DNA of 37,446 nt, taken from positions 1 through 37,446 of the forward strand of contig JACRCM010000089.1 in assembly GCA_016219025.1 (NCBI GenBank), written 5' to 3'. Source of the DNA: Deltaproteobacteria bacterium. Its GTDB lineage: Bacteria > Desulfobacterota > GWC2-55-46. The notes beneath the pieces were generated by a model that did not search any database, was not told the origin of the DNA, and worked only from the letters and a program-made list of their open reading frames with translations. Shown in pieces: positions 7,605 to 15,963 of the stretch. A program made the position numbers and the translations under genes. Positions within the stretch are counted from its first letter, which is position 1. Each line of letters starts with the position of its first letter.

Positions 7605-8513
7605 ATGGGCATTCTCGTGGTGGGTTCGGTCGCGTTCGATTCCGTGCAGACGCCGTTCGGCAGGGCCGATGAGGCGCTCGGCGGCTCGGCGACGTATTTT
7701 TCCACGTCGGCGAGTTTCTTTACCGACGTGCGGCTCGTGGCCGTGGTGGGCGAGGATTTTCCCGACGAGCACATCGACGGACTCAAGGGCCGCGGCATAG
7801 ACGTCGAGGGCCTCAAAAAGGCGCCGGGCAAGACCTTCAGGTGGAAGGGGCGCTACGACTACGACCTCAACCAGGCGCATACGCTGGAGACGCACCTCAA
7901 CGTTTTTTCGTCCTTTGACCCGCATCTGCCTGAGGCATACAAGGACACGCCTTACGTCTTCCTCGCCAACATCGACCCGGGGCTTCAGCTCAAGGTGCTC
8001 GATCAGGTCAAGAAGCCCAAGTTCGTCGCGTGCGACACCATGAACTTCTGGATAGAGGGCAAGCCCGACGCCCTCCGGAAACTCTTGAAGCGCGTCGACC
8101 TCTTCGTGATAAACGAGGGCGAGGCCAGGCAGCTCGCCAACGAGGCGTCGCTCGTGCGCGCCGCGCGCAAGATTCAAAAGGACGGGCCGCGCATCCTGAT
8201 AATCAAGCGCGGCGAATACGGCTCGGTCATGTTCAGCGGCGGCTCCTACTTCTGCGCGCCCGCGTATCCGCTCGAAGAGGTCTTCGACCCGACCGGGGCC
8301 GGAGACACCTTCGCCGGCGGGGTCATGGGGTATCTCGCCAACACCGGCGACGCGGTCGAGGCGAACTTAAGGAAGGCGATAATCTTCGGCAGCGTCATGG
8401 CGTCGTTCAACGTCGAGGCGTTCAGCCTCGAACGCCTCAACGCGCTGCGCCTTGAGGAGATACGGGCAAGATACTCGGAGTTTAAGCGGTTGACCCACTT
8501 CGACGACCTGTGA
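7605..8513 (+). CDS. PfkB-family sugar/nucleoside kinase
   Basis: This 302-aa protein is a PfkB (ribokinase) family kinase. The N-terminus has a glycine pair after the first substrate-lid strands (GGSATYFSTSASFF), and the C-terminus carries the catalytic/anion-hole motif DPTGAGDTFAGGVMGYL near residue 225, whose GAGD aspartate is the general base. ATP-site residues follow in VFDPTG and the final helices. The ATG at 7605 was chosen over an upstream start at 7512 because GGGAG precedes it and the family begins with a ILVVGSVAFD-type strand. Its substrate is unknown. Adjacent mtnP makes a nucleoside or methylthioribose-related substrate plausible, but this is context only. A 439-bp palindromic repeat follows its stop. 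Confidence 0.85.
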   Translation: MGILVVGSVAFDSVQTPFGRADEALGGSATYFSTSASFFTDVRLVAVVGEDFPDEHIDGLKGRGIDVEGLKKAPGKTFRWKGRYDYDLNQAHTLETHLNVFSSFDPHLPEAYKDTPYVFLANIDPGLQLKVLDQVKKPKFVACDTMNFWIEGKPDALRKLLKRVDLFVINEGEARQLANEASLVRAARKIQKDGPRILIIKRGEYGSVMFSGGSYFCAPAYPLEEVFDPTGAGDTFAGGVMGYLANTGDAVEANLRKAIIFGSVMASFNVEAFSLERLNALRLEEIRARYSEFKRLTHFDDL

Positions 8514-8565
8514 TAGTCTGTAGCCTGACCCGAAGCGCCGAACGCCGTTGAAGACCAAGGCATTC

Positions 8566-9004
8566 TAACAGGTTGCTGAAAAACTCAAAATTTGGACGGG
8601 CTGCTCTCTGGCCGCTCGCCAAAGGCGAGCAATATAAAAGGATAACTTCCTTACCAGCCTGACGCAGTCATCAATCTTCCCATAGAGCTACTTTGTAAAT
8701 CGCAATGATAAAGACGCAATGGGAACCCTGCCAGATGCGAGGCCCCCATTAAATAGGGGAGCGACGAATGGCGCACGATTTACAAAGTAGCTCTATTTGT
8801 TGTGCGCCGCAGTGAGGAGCGCGGATTTACAGATAGGGCTACGATTTACAAAGTAGCCCTATCTGTAAATCGTAGCTCTATGACAACGAAGCAGGATTTA
8901 CAAAGTAGCTTCATCGGGCGTTTTGAAGAGCTTCGCTCTGGCTGGTAAGGAAGCGCTCATTTAATGTGTCCGCCTTTGGCGGACTGCCAGACAGCAGCCT
9001 GTTA
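8566..9004 (+). repeat. Palindromic MITE-like repeat, long copy
   Basis: The 505-bp gap between the PfkB kinase gene and the next gene is almost entirely this element. It is bounded by near-inverted ends TAACAGGTTGCTG (8566-8578) and CAGCAGCCTGTTA (8992-9004). A shorter copy lies at 18488-18695. The two share the first ~110 bp, a block containing GCGAGGCCCCCATTAAATAG, a block with the 20-mer GATTTACAAAGTAGCTTCAT and the right end. This copy has three extra segments rich in hairpins: an inverted copy of the 20-mer at 8682-8701, direct copies at 8777-8796, 8843-8862 and 8895-8914, and the CTTCCTTACCAGC / GCTGGTAAGGAAG pair. No coding sequence is present. A non-autonomous mobile element is the best explanation. 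Confidence 0.8.
8824..8871 (+). repeat. Perfect 19-bp inverted repeat with 10-nt loop
   Basis: GATTTACAGATAGGGCTAC (8824-8842) pairs exactly with 8853-8871. The loop repeats the first bases of the family 20-mer (GATTTACAAA). It lies inside the extra part of the long repeat copy and is absent from the short copy at 18.5 kb. There is no T-run after it, so it is not a standard terminator. Confidence 0.9.
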
Positions 9005-9018
9005 AGGAGCGTTGCGAT

Positions 9019-9780
9019 ATGCGTAAGACCCTGATGTCCCTCTTGCTGCTCGCCGCCCTTATCCCCATCGTTACCGCGTGCGAAACCGCCGAGGCGCAGA
9101 AGAAAAAGAAGGACGAGGCGGCCATCCATTACCGGATGGGGGTAATACACTTGAACGACAGGGAGTACGTTGACGCCCTCAAGGAACTCACCCTGGCCGC
9201 CGAGCAGAACCCGGAAGACCCGTCCTACCACAACGCCCTGGGTCTGGCGTATTTCGCAAGGGGACTCTATGCCGAGGCCGAGCGCGAGGAGAAACGGGCC
9301 ATAGAGATAGACCCCAAGTTCTCAGAGGCGCACGTCAACCTTGCCGCCGTATATCTCAACGAGCGGAGGTTCGACGACGCGATCGCCGCGTCGAGGGAGG
9401 CGTTGAAAAACGTCTTCTACGGCACCCCGGAGCTGGCCCACGCGAACATAGGCTGGGCAAGCTACTACAAGGGCGAATACGAGGCCGCGGGTGCGGCGTT
9501 TAAAAAGACCGTCGAGGCGAACGGCTATTACTATCCGGGTTTCTACGGCATGGGAAGCGCGCTTGAGAAGAAGGGAGACGTCAAGGCCGCGCTCGAGGCG
9601 TATCAGCAGGCCGTAAAGCTCGCCCCGGATTATCTGGACGCCGAGCTTGCCCTTGGGCTCGCGCTCATAAAGCTCAAGGACAACCCCGGCGCCGTAAAGG
9701 CGCTTGAGAAGTTGATAGCGGCGGCCCCGGACAGCGCTCAGGCCAAGTCGGCCAAGGAATACCTCAACCTTATAAAATGA
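9019..9780 (+). CDS. TPR lipoprotein, PilW/PilF/Tgl-like pilotin
   Basis: This 253-aa protein is a predicted outer-membrane lipoprotein built from TPR repeats. Residues 1-20 form a lipoprotein signal with the lipobox VTAC (C21). About six TPR motifs fill residues 33-250. The segment YGTPELAHANIGWASYYKG (from about residue 134) closely matches PilF/PilW/Tgl proteins, which help assemble the PilQ secretin for type IV pili. The next gene is rodZ-like, an order seen near tgl-like genes in deltaproteobacteria. Its ribosome binding site AAGGAG (9004-9009, 9 nt spacing) is formed at the very right end of the upstream mobile repeat. No other pilus gene is in the window, so the pilotin role is inferred from family resemblance. 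Confidence 0.75.
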   Translation: MRKTLMSLLLLAALIPIVTACETAEAQKKKKDEAAIHYRMGVIHLNDREYVDALKELTLAAEQNPEDPSYHNALGLAYFARGLYAEAEREEKRAIEIDPKFSEAHVNLAAVYLNERRFDDAIAASREALKNVFYGTPELAHANIGWASYYKGEYEAAGAAFKKTVEANGYYYPGFYGMGSALEKKGDVKAALEAYQQAVKLAPDYLDAELALGLALIKLKDNPGAVKALEKLIAAAPDSAQAKSAKEYLNLIK

Positions 9781-9798
9781 CGGACGGGAGTTGGGCGG

Positions 9799-10686
9799 GT
9801 GGAGAGTCCCGGAGAGCATCTAAAGAGGGAGCGGGAGCAGCGCGGCATCAGCCTCAGGAAGGTCTTTGAGGCCACGAGGGTGCCGCTCAAGTTTCTTGAG
9901 GCTATCGAGTCCGACGACTTCGAGAGTCTCCCCCACCCTACCTTTGTAAAAGGGTACATAAAGTCGTATTGCAAGCTCCTGGGCATCGACGAGAACGACT
10001 CGGCGCTCAGGTATGACCTGTTCCTGCGCGAGAAGAACAGCAAGGCATACGACCTCGCCCCGCTGCCGGAGACCAAAGACCGTAAAAAGAGCCTTCTGCT
10101 TGCCTCCAGCAGGAGCAGGATGATCGCGGCGGCCGTCGCCTCCGTCGTCATTATCGTCATAGTCATGGCGTATCAGCGCAGGCGCGGCGGCGCGGCTCAT
10201 TTGGCGAGGCCGGAGGCCACGACCGGCGTCAAGACCGGGGCCGAGCCGGCCAAGCCGGAATCAGCGCCGCCGACGGCAGAGCAGAAGCCCTCCTTGGCAC
10301 CCGCGCAGGCCGCGCGGGCCGCCAAGGAGGCGAGGCCATCCGTCAAATCCGAAAGGCCCGCGCCGCGCGCCGCGGCCGAGACGCGCAAAGAGACCGCTAA
10401 GGAAGCGGCGCATGGCGCGCCTGCCGTCCCAGCGGGACATACGCTCTTCGTGCGCGCGAAAGAAAACGTCTGGATGAAGGTGCGGGTGGACGGGGCCGAG
10501 CCTATCGACGTGCTGTTGCGCTCAGGCGAGGCCGTCACGTGGAAGGCGTCGGACAACTTCTCAGTCCTTATAGGCAACGCGGGCGGGGTCGAGGCGTCAT
10601 TCGACGGGACGCCGCTCGGCGCCATCGGCAAGAGCGGCGAGGTCGTGAACTTCAGACTCCCGGCCGCGTCCGGGGTAACGCGGTAA
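9799..10686 (+). CDS. rodZ: RodZ-like helix-turn-helix membrane protein
   Basis: This 295-aa protein has the RodZ layout. Residues 4-75 form the cytoplasmic HTH_25 domain (GEHLKREREQRGISLRKV, then the VKGYIKSYCKLLGID signature). A basic segment precedes one transmembrane helix at 108-125. A long Ala/Pro/Lys-rich periplasmic linker spans about 130-215, and residues 217-290 form the C-terminal RodZ-type beta domain (DUF4115; VWMKVRVDGAEP). RodZ links MreB to the cell-wall elongation machinery. The start is GTG at 9799, just after GGGAG, 18 bp downstream of the TPR lipoprotein, so the two are likely cotranscribed. The linker is low complexity and will vary between strains. Confidence 0.85.
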   Translation: MESPGEHLKREREQRGISLRKVFEATRVPLKFLEAIESDDFESLPHPTFVKGYIKSYCKLLGIDENDSALRYDLFLREKNSKAYDLAPLPETKDRKKSLLLASSRSRMIAAAVASVVIIVIVMAYQRRRGGAAHLARPEATTGVKTGAEPAKPESAPPTAEQKPSLAPAQAARAAKEARPSVKSERPAPRAAAETRKETAKEAAHGAPAVPAGHTLFVRAKENVWMKVRVDGAEPIDVLLRSGEAVTWKASDNFSVLIGNAGGVEASFDGTPLGAIGKSGEVVNFRLPAASGVTR

Positions 10687-10727
10687 CCGCCGGGGTGGAG
10701 CGCGTCATCGCAACGAACGGAGAGTTT

Positions 10728-11441
10728 ATGGATTCGGTCATCAGGTGCAGGAAGTGCGGCAAGAAGATGAAGTCCAGCCGCGTCGACGACTACAAGGTCA
10801 AGTTCACGTGCGAGTGCGGCTTCTCCGAGTACAGGACCGCGCCCTCCACGAGCAAGGCCATCAACCCGCATTTCTCAAGGGCGTCTCTCCTACCCCTGGC
10901 CATGGACGACGCGGGCAGGTTCTACGTCGAGGCCGAACGCGCCGACAGGGAACGCAAGGAGATAATCACCCTTGAGGAGATAAGCATGCTCGCCTCCTCG
11001 GACTATGACCTCAACGAGGTCTTGAAGGCCGTGGCGGAGAAGACCGCCCGGCGGCTCGGGGTGGACGTATGCTCGATATACCTCTGGGACGGCACCCATC
11101 TGGTGCTTCGCGCCACGCACGGGCTCGCGCAGGAGGCCGTGGGCAAGGCGCGCCTCAAGCTCGGCGAAGGCATAACCGGCTCGGCCGCGGCCGAGCGCAA
11201 GCCGCTCCTCGTGGAGGACATCTCGAAGGACCCGCGCTACAGGTATTTTCAGGAGACGAAGGAGGAGCAGTACAGGATCAAGACCATGTACTCTTACCCG
11301 ATATTCTCAGGGGACGAGCCCTTCGGCGTGCTGAACGCGCAGACCGTCATAGCCAGAGAGTTCAAGGAGGACGAACTCGCGTTCGTATCCGTCATAGCGA
11401 ACCTCATCCTCGGCGCGATCAAGATGAGGAGAAAGGCGTAG
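10728..11441 (+). CDS. Zinc-ribbon and GAF-domain protein
   Basis: This 237-aa soluble protein begins with a small zinc-binding segment (C7, C10, C28, C30) and continues with a GAF domain at about 75-233. The GAF part starts with EEISMLASSDYDLNEVLKA and includes the common motifs GLAQEAVG, LGEGITGSAAAERKPLLVEDISKDPRY and PIFSGDEPFGVLNAQT, like the GAF modules of PtsP and NreA-type sensors. No output domain is fused. The ATG at 10728 follows ACGGAGAG; a longer in-frame extension back to 10539 overlaps rodZ and was rejected. It is probably cotranscribed with rodZ (41 bp gap). GAF domains bind small ligands or act in dimer signalling; the ligand and partner here are unknown. Confidence 0.75.
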   Translation: MDSVIRCRKCGKKMKSSRVDDYKVKFTCECGFSEYRTAPSTSKAINPHFSRASLLPLAMDDAGRFYVEAERADRERKEIITLEEISMLASSDYDLNEVLKAVAEKTARRLGVDVCSIYLWDGTHLVLRATHGLAQEAVGKARLKLGEGITGSAAAERKPLLVEDISKDPRYRYFQETKEEQYRIKTMYSYPIFSGDEPFGVLNAQTVIAREFKEDELAFVSVIANLILGAIKMRRKA

Positions 11442-11479
11442 ACGGTTACCGGTGAATGGTAAAAAACATGTTTTTATCC

Positions 11480-11703
11480 TTAAGGAACCTCTGATTTATA
11501 CAAATGTACTTTGTCATGCCCGAATGCTTCCGCCGGGCATCCAGCGTCTTTTGCCGTAGAACAGAAGATTTTAAAGACACTGGATTTGCGCCCCTCGACT
11601 AAAGCATTCGAGGGCAGGCCCCGCGATATACAGATAGAGCTGCTTTGTAAATCGCAGCTCTATGCGGGAATGATGAATTGTGAATAAATCAGAGTTTCCT
11701 TAA
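11480..11703 (+). repeat. MITE-like element with 20-bp terminal inverted repeats
   Basis: The 321-bp gap between the GAF gene and the zinc peptidase gene holds this 224-bp element. Its ends TTAAGGAACCTCTGATTTAT (11480-11499) and 11684-11703 are inverted repeats matching at 19 of 20 positions. Inside is an imperfect REP-like palindrome (CATGCCCGAATGCTT... with ...AAAGCATTCGAGGGCAGG; CATCCAG with CTGGAT) and one inverted copy of the 20-mer family (ATAGAGCTGCTTTGTAAATC, 11634-11653). It carries no gene. It sits next to a 31-nt sequence (11451-11481) that recurs, inverted, at 31368-31399. Confidence 0.75.
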
Positions 11704-11762
11704 CCGATAACGTCACATCCCCATGCAACCGTCTTCGCCGTTCACCGGTAACCGCGGCTAAT

Positions 11763-13196
11763 ATGAAAGACCCCGTCCAAAGGCGCAGGCCCATCAATCC
11801 GCTTAACGCCTCAACGGGCGGCGCCGCGCTCGCCGTCGTATTCATCCTCCTCCTGATAGCCGCCGGGATCCTCTACTATTTCAGAAGCGTCGAAGCCCCC
11901 GCGCCGAAAAATGCCGCGACCGCCTCTGGGCATGCAAAGGCTGGATTCACGGTCCCGGCCGCGAGGCCCGCCTTCGACGCCCCGCGGGAGCTGGAATTGG
12001 CTCCAACGGCATCGGCTGGAGGCCGGGCGGGCGCGGCGTTGGCAACGGCGGCTAAGGCATACAACGCGGGCGAATACGCCAAGGCCGGGGAGATACTGAG
12101 GGCGGCGCTCAAGGAAGAGCCTGACTCCGCCGAGGTCAAGGACGCACTTGCCAGGGCGCTCAACAAGGACGCCATAACGAGATACAACGCGGGCAGGTTC
12201 GCCGAGGCGAGAGACATCCTGACCGAGGCGGTGGAGGTCTCGAAGAGCGATGCGCTCGTGAGAAACCTCGCCAACGCCCAGATACGGCTCGATGATTATA
12301 AAGGCGCGGCTGAGACGCTTGAGCCGCTCTCCGGCGACCCGATGGTCAGGACGGAGCTTGTGAACCTCTACCTCCGCCTCGCCAACGACGCGTACAAGGG
12401 CAACCGCATGGCCGAGGCCGCGGACTATTATGAAAAGGCGCTCGCCCTCGCCCCGGGCGACTCCGACCTCCGGAAGGCCGCCGTAAAGGTCCGGGCCGAG
12501 GCTGAGGCCGAAGCCCGCATGACCAGGACCGAGGTCTCGCACTTCACGGTCAAATACGAGGGCGGAGAGAACGCCGTCGCCGGCCACCTCATCGGCCTCG
12601 TGCTCGAGGAGGCGTATCACAAGGTCGGCTCAGACCTCGACTTCTATCCGGACGACAGGATCGAGGCGCTCCTCTATTCCAAAGAAATGTTCCGCGACGT
12701 TACCGGGTCCCCGTCATGGGCCGGGGCGCTATTCGACGGCAGGATAAAGGCGCCCGCCGGAGGCGTAACCGAGAAGACCGATCTCCTGGAGAAGGTGATA
12801 TTCCACGAGTACACCCACGCGGTCATACACAGGATCGGCGGGGAGAGGGTGCCCACGTGGCTCCACGAGGGGCTGGCGCAATACGAGGAGGGCAAGGACG
12901 ACGCACCCTACAGGGCGCAGCTCAAGGAATTCGCCGCGGGCGTCAATAACAGTCCGGTGCTCCGCAGGCTCGAAGGCTCCTTCATGGGCATGAGCGGCCA
13001 GGACGCGCAGGCCGCGTACATCCTCTCCCTCTCGGCCACCAGATACATCATAAGGGAGTTCGGCATATTTTCGGCGCGCAGGATACTTGAGGGACTCAAA
13101 GAAGGCAAGTCCATTGACGCCGCCGTGGACTCGGCGCTGTTCATGTCTTACGACGACCTGCAAAAGAGCTGGCTCGACTCGCTGAAGAACGGCTGA
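11763..13196 (+). CDS. Membrane-anchored TPR protein with peptidase-MA (HExxH) domain
   Basis: This 477-aa protein has a cytoplasmic N-terminus, one transmembrane helix (about 20-41), a linker, TPR repeats over about 90-250 and a C-terminal zinc metallopeptidase domain of the peptidase MA/gluzincin type. The active site is HEYTH (H348, E349, H352) with the downstream glutamate in WLHEGLAQYEEG (E369) as the third zinc ligand. The protease domain therefore faces the periplasm. No Shine-Dalgarno is evident before the ATG. This TPR plus peptidase-MA arrangement is common in Desulfobacterota and Nitrospirota; its substrate is not known. The gene is preceded by the MITE-like element, so its promoter may overlap or be influenced by it. 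Confidence 0.82.
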   Translation: MKDPVQRRRPINPLNASTGGAALAVVFILLLIAAGILYYFRSVEAPAPKNAATASGHAKAGFTVPAARPAFDAPRELELAPTASAGGRAGAALATAAKAYNAGEYAKAGEILRAALKEEPDSAEVKDALARALNKDAITRYNAGRFAEARDILTEAVEVSKSDALVRNLANAQIRLDDYKGAAETLEPLSGDPMVRTELVNLYLRLANDAYKGNRMAEAADYYEKALALAPGDSDLRKAAVKVRAEAEAEARMTRTEVSHFTVKYEGGENAVAGHLIGLVLEEAYHKVGSDLDFYPDDRIEALLYSKEMFRDVTGSPSWAGALFDGRIKAPAGGVTEKTDLLEKVIFHEYTHAVIHRIGGERVPTWLHEGLAQYEEGKDDAPYRAQLKEFAAGVNNSPVLRRLEGSFMGMSGQDAQAAYILSLSATRYIIREFGIFSARRILEGLKEGKSIDAAVDSALFMSYDDLQKSWLDSLKNG

Positions 13197-13415
13197 GGCG
13201 GCCATTCACAAAGACACGTCCCGGCGGCAACCACACTCCGCGTCAAACACACAAAACCCTTTTCTTTTGAAAACAAGGGTGATATGCTTTAATGGTATCC
13301 CCGCTGTAACGTAACGGCGACGCCCGCCGCGAAGCGGGTATATCCATTTAGCATTCTTCTCAACTCATCACGAAACTCATCCAACGGCGTTCACAACGCA
13401 AACCTTGCGAGGTCT

Positions 13416-14288
13416 ATGTCCCTTCGAGGCACCATAGCGGCCCTGCTTGGCGCGGTCTCCATCCTTGTCCTGGCCATGCTTTACCTTGGGCTTACGAATG
13501 CCGCGGGCTGGCATAGTCATATCATCATCATCGGCCTGGGCGTCCTTGCGATCCTATCGGCGTGGGCCGCATTCGCGTTCATGGCAGGTAGGGCGTTATC
13601 CCCAATGGCCGAGGTCTCGGACGCGCTTGCCCGGCTCGCCGCAGGAGATCCCGCAAGCCGCATAGACGCCGCGCCGTGGCGCGGCGCCGAGGCCCTTGTC
13701 ATGGCGGAGCGCCTGAATAGACTCATCGCGGCCACGGAGGAAGAGGCCCTCCACTGCCGGGCGTTCGTCAGGACGATGCCCGATCCGGTATTCGAGATAG
13801 ACGGGGCCGGGGCGCTTGTCTACGTCAACGAGGCGGCCAGGGCCGTAACCGGATATGACGGCGCGGGTGCGGCCCCTCAGGCGTTCGACGCGCTCCTCCC
13901 GCCTGAATACCGCCGCGTATTCGGCGAAGCCGTCCAGGACATCCTCATGGGCGAAGACTTAACCGGCGTCGAGTTGCCGGTCATATTGAAAGACGGTAGG
14001 CATAACTGGTTTGAGTTCACGTGCGCGCCGGTATGGAAGGACGGCAAGGTCTCGGCCATGCGGTGCGTGGGGCGCGACATAGAGGAACGCAGAAGGATGA
14101 TGGATGAGCTCGTGGCCGCCAAGAAGGAGGCCGAAGAGACCTCCTTGAAACTACAGGCCACGGTGCGCGACCTCGAGGAGTTCGCCCTCCTCGCGGTGCG
14201 CCGCGAATCGAAGATGCAGGAGATAAGGGAAAGGCTCCAGAGCGTCAAGCGGGCCGGGGAAGCCGGCAACGGCGCGGAAAATAACTGA
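13416..14288 (+). CDS. Membrane HAMP-PAS sensor protein without a kinase domain
   Basis: This 290-aa protein has two transmembrane helices (about 7-27 and 35-57) joined by a loop of only about eight residues, so it lacks a periplasmic sensor domain. A HAMP-like segment follows (58-110), then a PAS domain (about 112-230; RTMPDPVFEIDGAGALVYVNEAARAV opening and the CVGRDIEERRR exit) and a coiled coil to the end. No HisKA, HATPase, GGDEF or other output is present. The next gene, 37 bp downstream, encodes a soluble histidine kinase with its own N-terminal coiled coil. The pair may work as a split sensor kinase. The 219-bp region before the gene shows no clear promoter. Confidence 0.75.
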   Translation: MSLRGTIAALLGAVSILVLAMLYLGLTNAAGWHSHIIIIGLGVLAILSAWAAFAFMAGRALSPMAEVSDALARLAAGDPASRIDAAPWRGAEALVMAERLNRLIAATEEEALHCRAFVRTMPDPVFEIDGAGALVYVNEAARAVTGYDGAGAAPQAFDALLPPEYRRVFGEAVQDILMGEDLTGVELPVILKDGRHNWFEFTCAPVWKDGKVSAMRCVGRDIEERRRMMDELVAAKKEAEETSLKLQATVRDLEEFALLAVRRESKMQEIRERLQSVKRAGEAGNGAENN

Positions 14289-14325
14289 ACCGTCCCCTTG
14301 CCGGGACAGCGGGGTGAACTGAACG

Positions 14326-15216
14326 ATGCCGGAGCGGACAGCGGCGGCGCAGACGTATAACGCGGGACTCGCCGCCGAACTTGAGGCGGCAAGGGACGAG
14401 TTGGCGAGGAGGGACGCCTATCTCGAAGAGTTCAGGTCCGGGGTCTTCCGAATGATCCGCGAACTCGACGCAAGCGAGACCGAACTCGCCGAAAAATGCC
14501 GGGGCTTGCAGGAGGCGCAGGAGCAACTGGCTCACACGAGCAAGCTCACGGCCCTGGGCGAGCTTTCCGCGGCCCTCGCCCACGAACTCAATCAGCCCTT
14601 GACGGTCATCAAGGGCCTCTCGCAGCATCTCCTGCGCGGCGCGGCTCCCGACGCGCCGGAATACGAAAAACTCAAACTCATAACCGACGCCTCCGCCAAG
14701 ATGGAGGTCGTCATAAAGCACCTGCGGGTCTTCGCGCGCGGCGACGGCGTAAAGCAGGGTCTGGTGGACCTTAACGCCGTCATCGAGGACGCGCTCCTTA
14801 TCGTCAGGGAACTCCTCACCAGCCGCGCCATCGAGATATCCCTGAACCTTGCCCCCCTGCCTGTGGTCATGGGCTGCGCGGGCAGGCTTGAACAGGTGAT
14901 ACTGAACATCGCAAGCAACGCGCGGGACGCCATGCACGCTAACGGCGGCGTCTTCAGGATAGCCACGAAGACGGTCGAGCGCGGTGGGAAGCCGTTCGCC
15001 GTGATGAGTTTTTCCGACACCGGCGGCGGCATCCCGCCGGACGCCGTCCCCAGGATATTCGACCCGTTCTTCACGACGAAAGAGCCCGGCAAGGGCACGG
15101 GTCTCGGCCTGTCCATAAGTTACGGCATAGTCAAGGAGCACAGGGGAGTCCTGACAGTCGAGAACGACCCGGGGCGTGGATGCGCCTTTCACATAACCCT
15201 GCCCGCCGCGCCGTAG
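14326..15216 (+). CDS. Soluble sensor histidine kinase (HisKA-HATPase)
   Basis: This 296-aa protein has an N-terminal coiled coil (about 14-70), a HisKA dimerisation domain with phosphoacceptor H86 in [13 protein letters not shown], and a complete HATPase_c domain: N box ([11 protein letters not shown]), G1 (DTGGGIP), F box (FDPFFTTK) and G2 (GTGLGLSIS). It resembles the PAS-fused kinases of the NtrB/HPK4 group. It has no transmembrane segment or sensor domain, so signal input probably comes from the HAMP-PAS protein encoded immediately upstream. No response regulator lies beside it; the only receiver in the window is the ferritin-like fusion at 5.1 kb, and a link between them is speculative. 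Confidence 0.88.
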   Translation: MPERTAAAQTYNAGLAAELEAARDELARRDAYLEEFRSGVFRMIRELDASETELAEKCRGLQEAQEQLAHTSKLTALGELSAALAHELNQPLTVIKGLSQHLLRGAAPDAPEYEKLKLITDASAKMEVVIKHLRVFARGDGVKQGLVDLNAVIEDALLIVRELLTSRAIEISLNLAPLPVVMGCAGRLEQVILNIASNARDAMHANGGVFRIATKTVERGGKPFAVMSFSDTGGGIPPDAVPRIFDPFFTTKEPGKGTGLGLSISYGIVKEHRGVLTVENDPGRGCAFHITLPAAP

Positions 15217-15243
15217 CGGCGCAAGCGGCAAAGGCCGCCTGAG

Positions 15244-15948
15244 ATGCTGAACTCCTTTACGAACCTCTTCTTTCCTCCCGTGTGCGGCCTGTGCGAAAAG
15301 GCGGTCGGACGGGACGCCCTGTGCGCCGCGTGCGCGGACGCCATCGGCCGCTCGCGCATCCTGGGGCCGTCATGCGGCGTCTGCGGCGTCCCGTTCGCGT
15401 CAACGGCCTCTGGCCCTCATACGTGCGGCGAGTGCCTTCTTGAGCCGCCGCCCTACGTCCAGGCCATAAGCGCCTGCATATACGAGGGCGCGGCGCTCGA
15501 CGCCATACATTCGTTCAAATACGGCGGCAACACGCGGCTTGCGGCCGGACTCGGCGCGCTGCTCCGGGACGCCGCCGTCTTCAGGGACGCGCCCGGCGTG
15601 GCCGTCCCGGTGCCGCTTCACGTCGAGCGGCTCAGACAGCGCGGCTTCAACCAGTCGCTCCTCCTCGCCCGCGAGGCCGCGCGCGCCCTCTCCATCAAGG
15701 TGGATTATACGTCCCTGCGGCGCGTGCGGCCGACCGCGGCGCAAACCGGCCTCGCGGCCAGGGATAGGCGCAGGAACGTCGCGGCCGCCTTCGCGGTGAG
15801 AAGGCCGGATGCACTTCGCGGGAGAAGGGTGCTCCTCGTTGACGACGTCCTGACGACCGGCGCGACGGTCCGCGAATGTTCCAAGGCCATGCGGGCCGCT
15901 GGCGCCGAGGTCTACGTCCTCACCCTTGCGAGGGCCGTGAGATTGTGA
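15244..15948 (+). CDS. comF: ComF-family phosphoribosyltransferase-like protein
   Basis: This 234-aa protein has the ComF architecture. The N-terminus (residues 1-65) is a double zinc ribbon with CxxC pairs (CGLC at 14-17, CAAC, CGVC and CGEC). The C-terminal half is a phosphoribosyltransferase fold with the PRPP loop VLLVDDVLTTGATV near residue 200 and the family motif RQRGFNQSLLLAR near residue 130. ComF proteins take part in DNA uptake during natural transformation in Bacillus and Haemophilus, but homologues are widespread in non-competent bacteria. It is 27 bp after the histidine kinase gene and 15 bp before rfaE2, so all may be one operon. Confidence 0.92.
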   Translation: MLNSFTNLFFPPVCGLCEKAVGRDALCAACADAIGRSRILGPSCGVCGVPFASTASGPHTCGECLLEPPPYVQAISACIYEGAALDAIHSFKYGGNTRLAAGLGALLRDAAVFRDAPGVAVPVPLHVERLRQRGFNQSLLLAREAARALSIKVDYTSLRRVRPTAAQTGLAARDRRRNVAAAFAVRRPDALRGRRVLLVDDVLTTGATVRECSKAMRAAGAEVYVLTLARAVRL

Positions 15949-15963
15949 TAAATTTTTAACCTT

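Noticed and set aside
6527-7831. 434-aa minus-strand ORF across mtnP
   Set aside because: Opposite-strand shadow of a clearly recognised mtnP and the start of the PfkB gene; low-complexity His/Arg/Val composition typical of GC-rich antisense frames.
14288-14326. Frameshift that would join the HAMP-PAS gene and the kinase gene
   Set aside because: The upstream ORF ends after a natural coiled coil and the kinase has its own start and coiled coil; no single indel makes a sensible join.
14245-15231. 328-aa minus-strand ORF over the histidine kinase
   Set aside because: Antisense of a complete HisKA-HATPase gene; no independent motifs.
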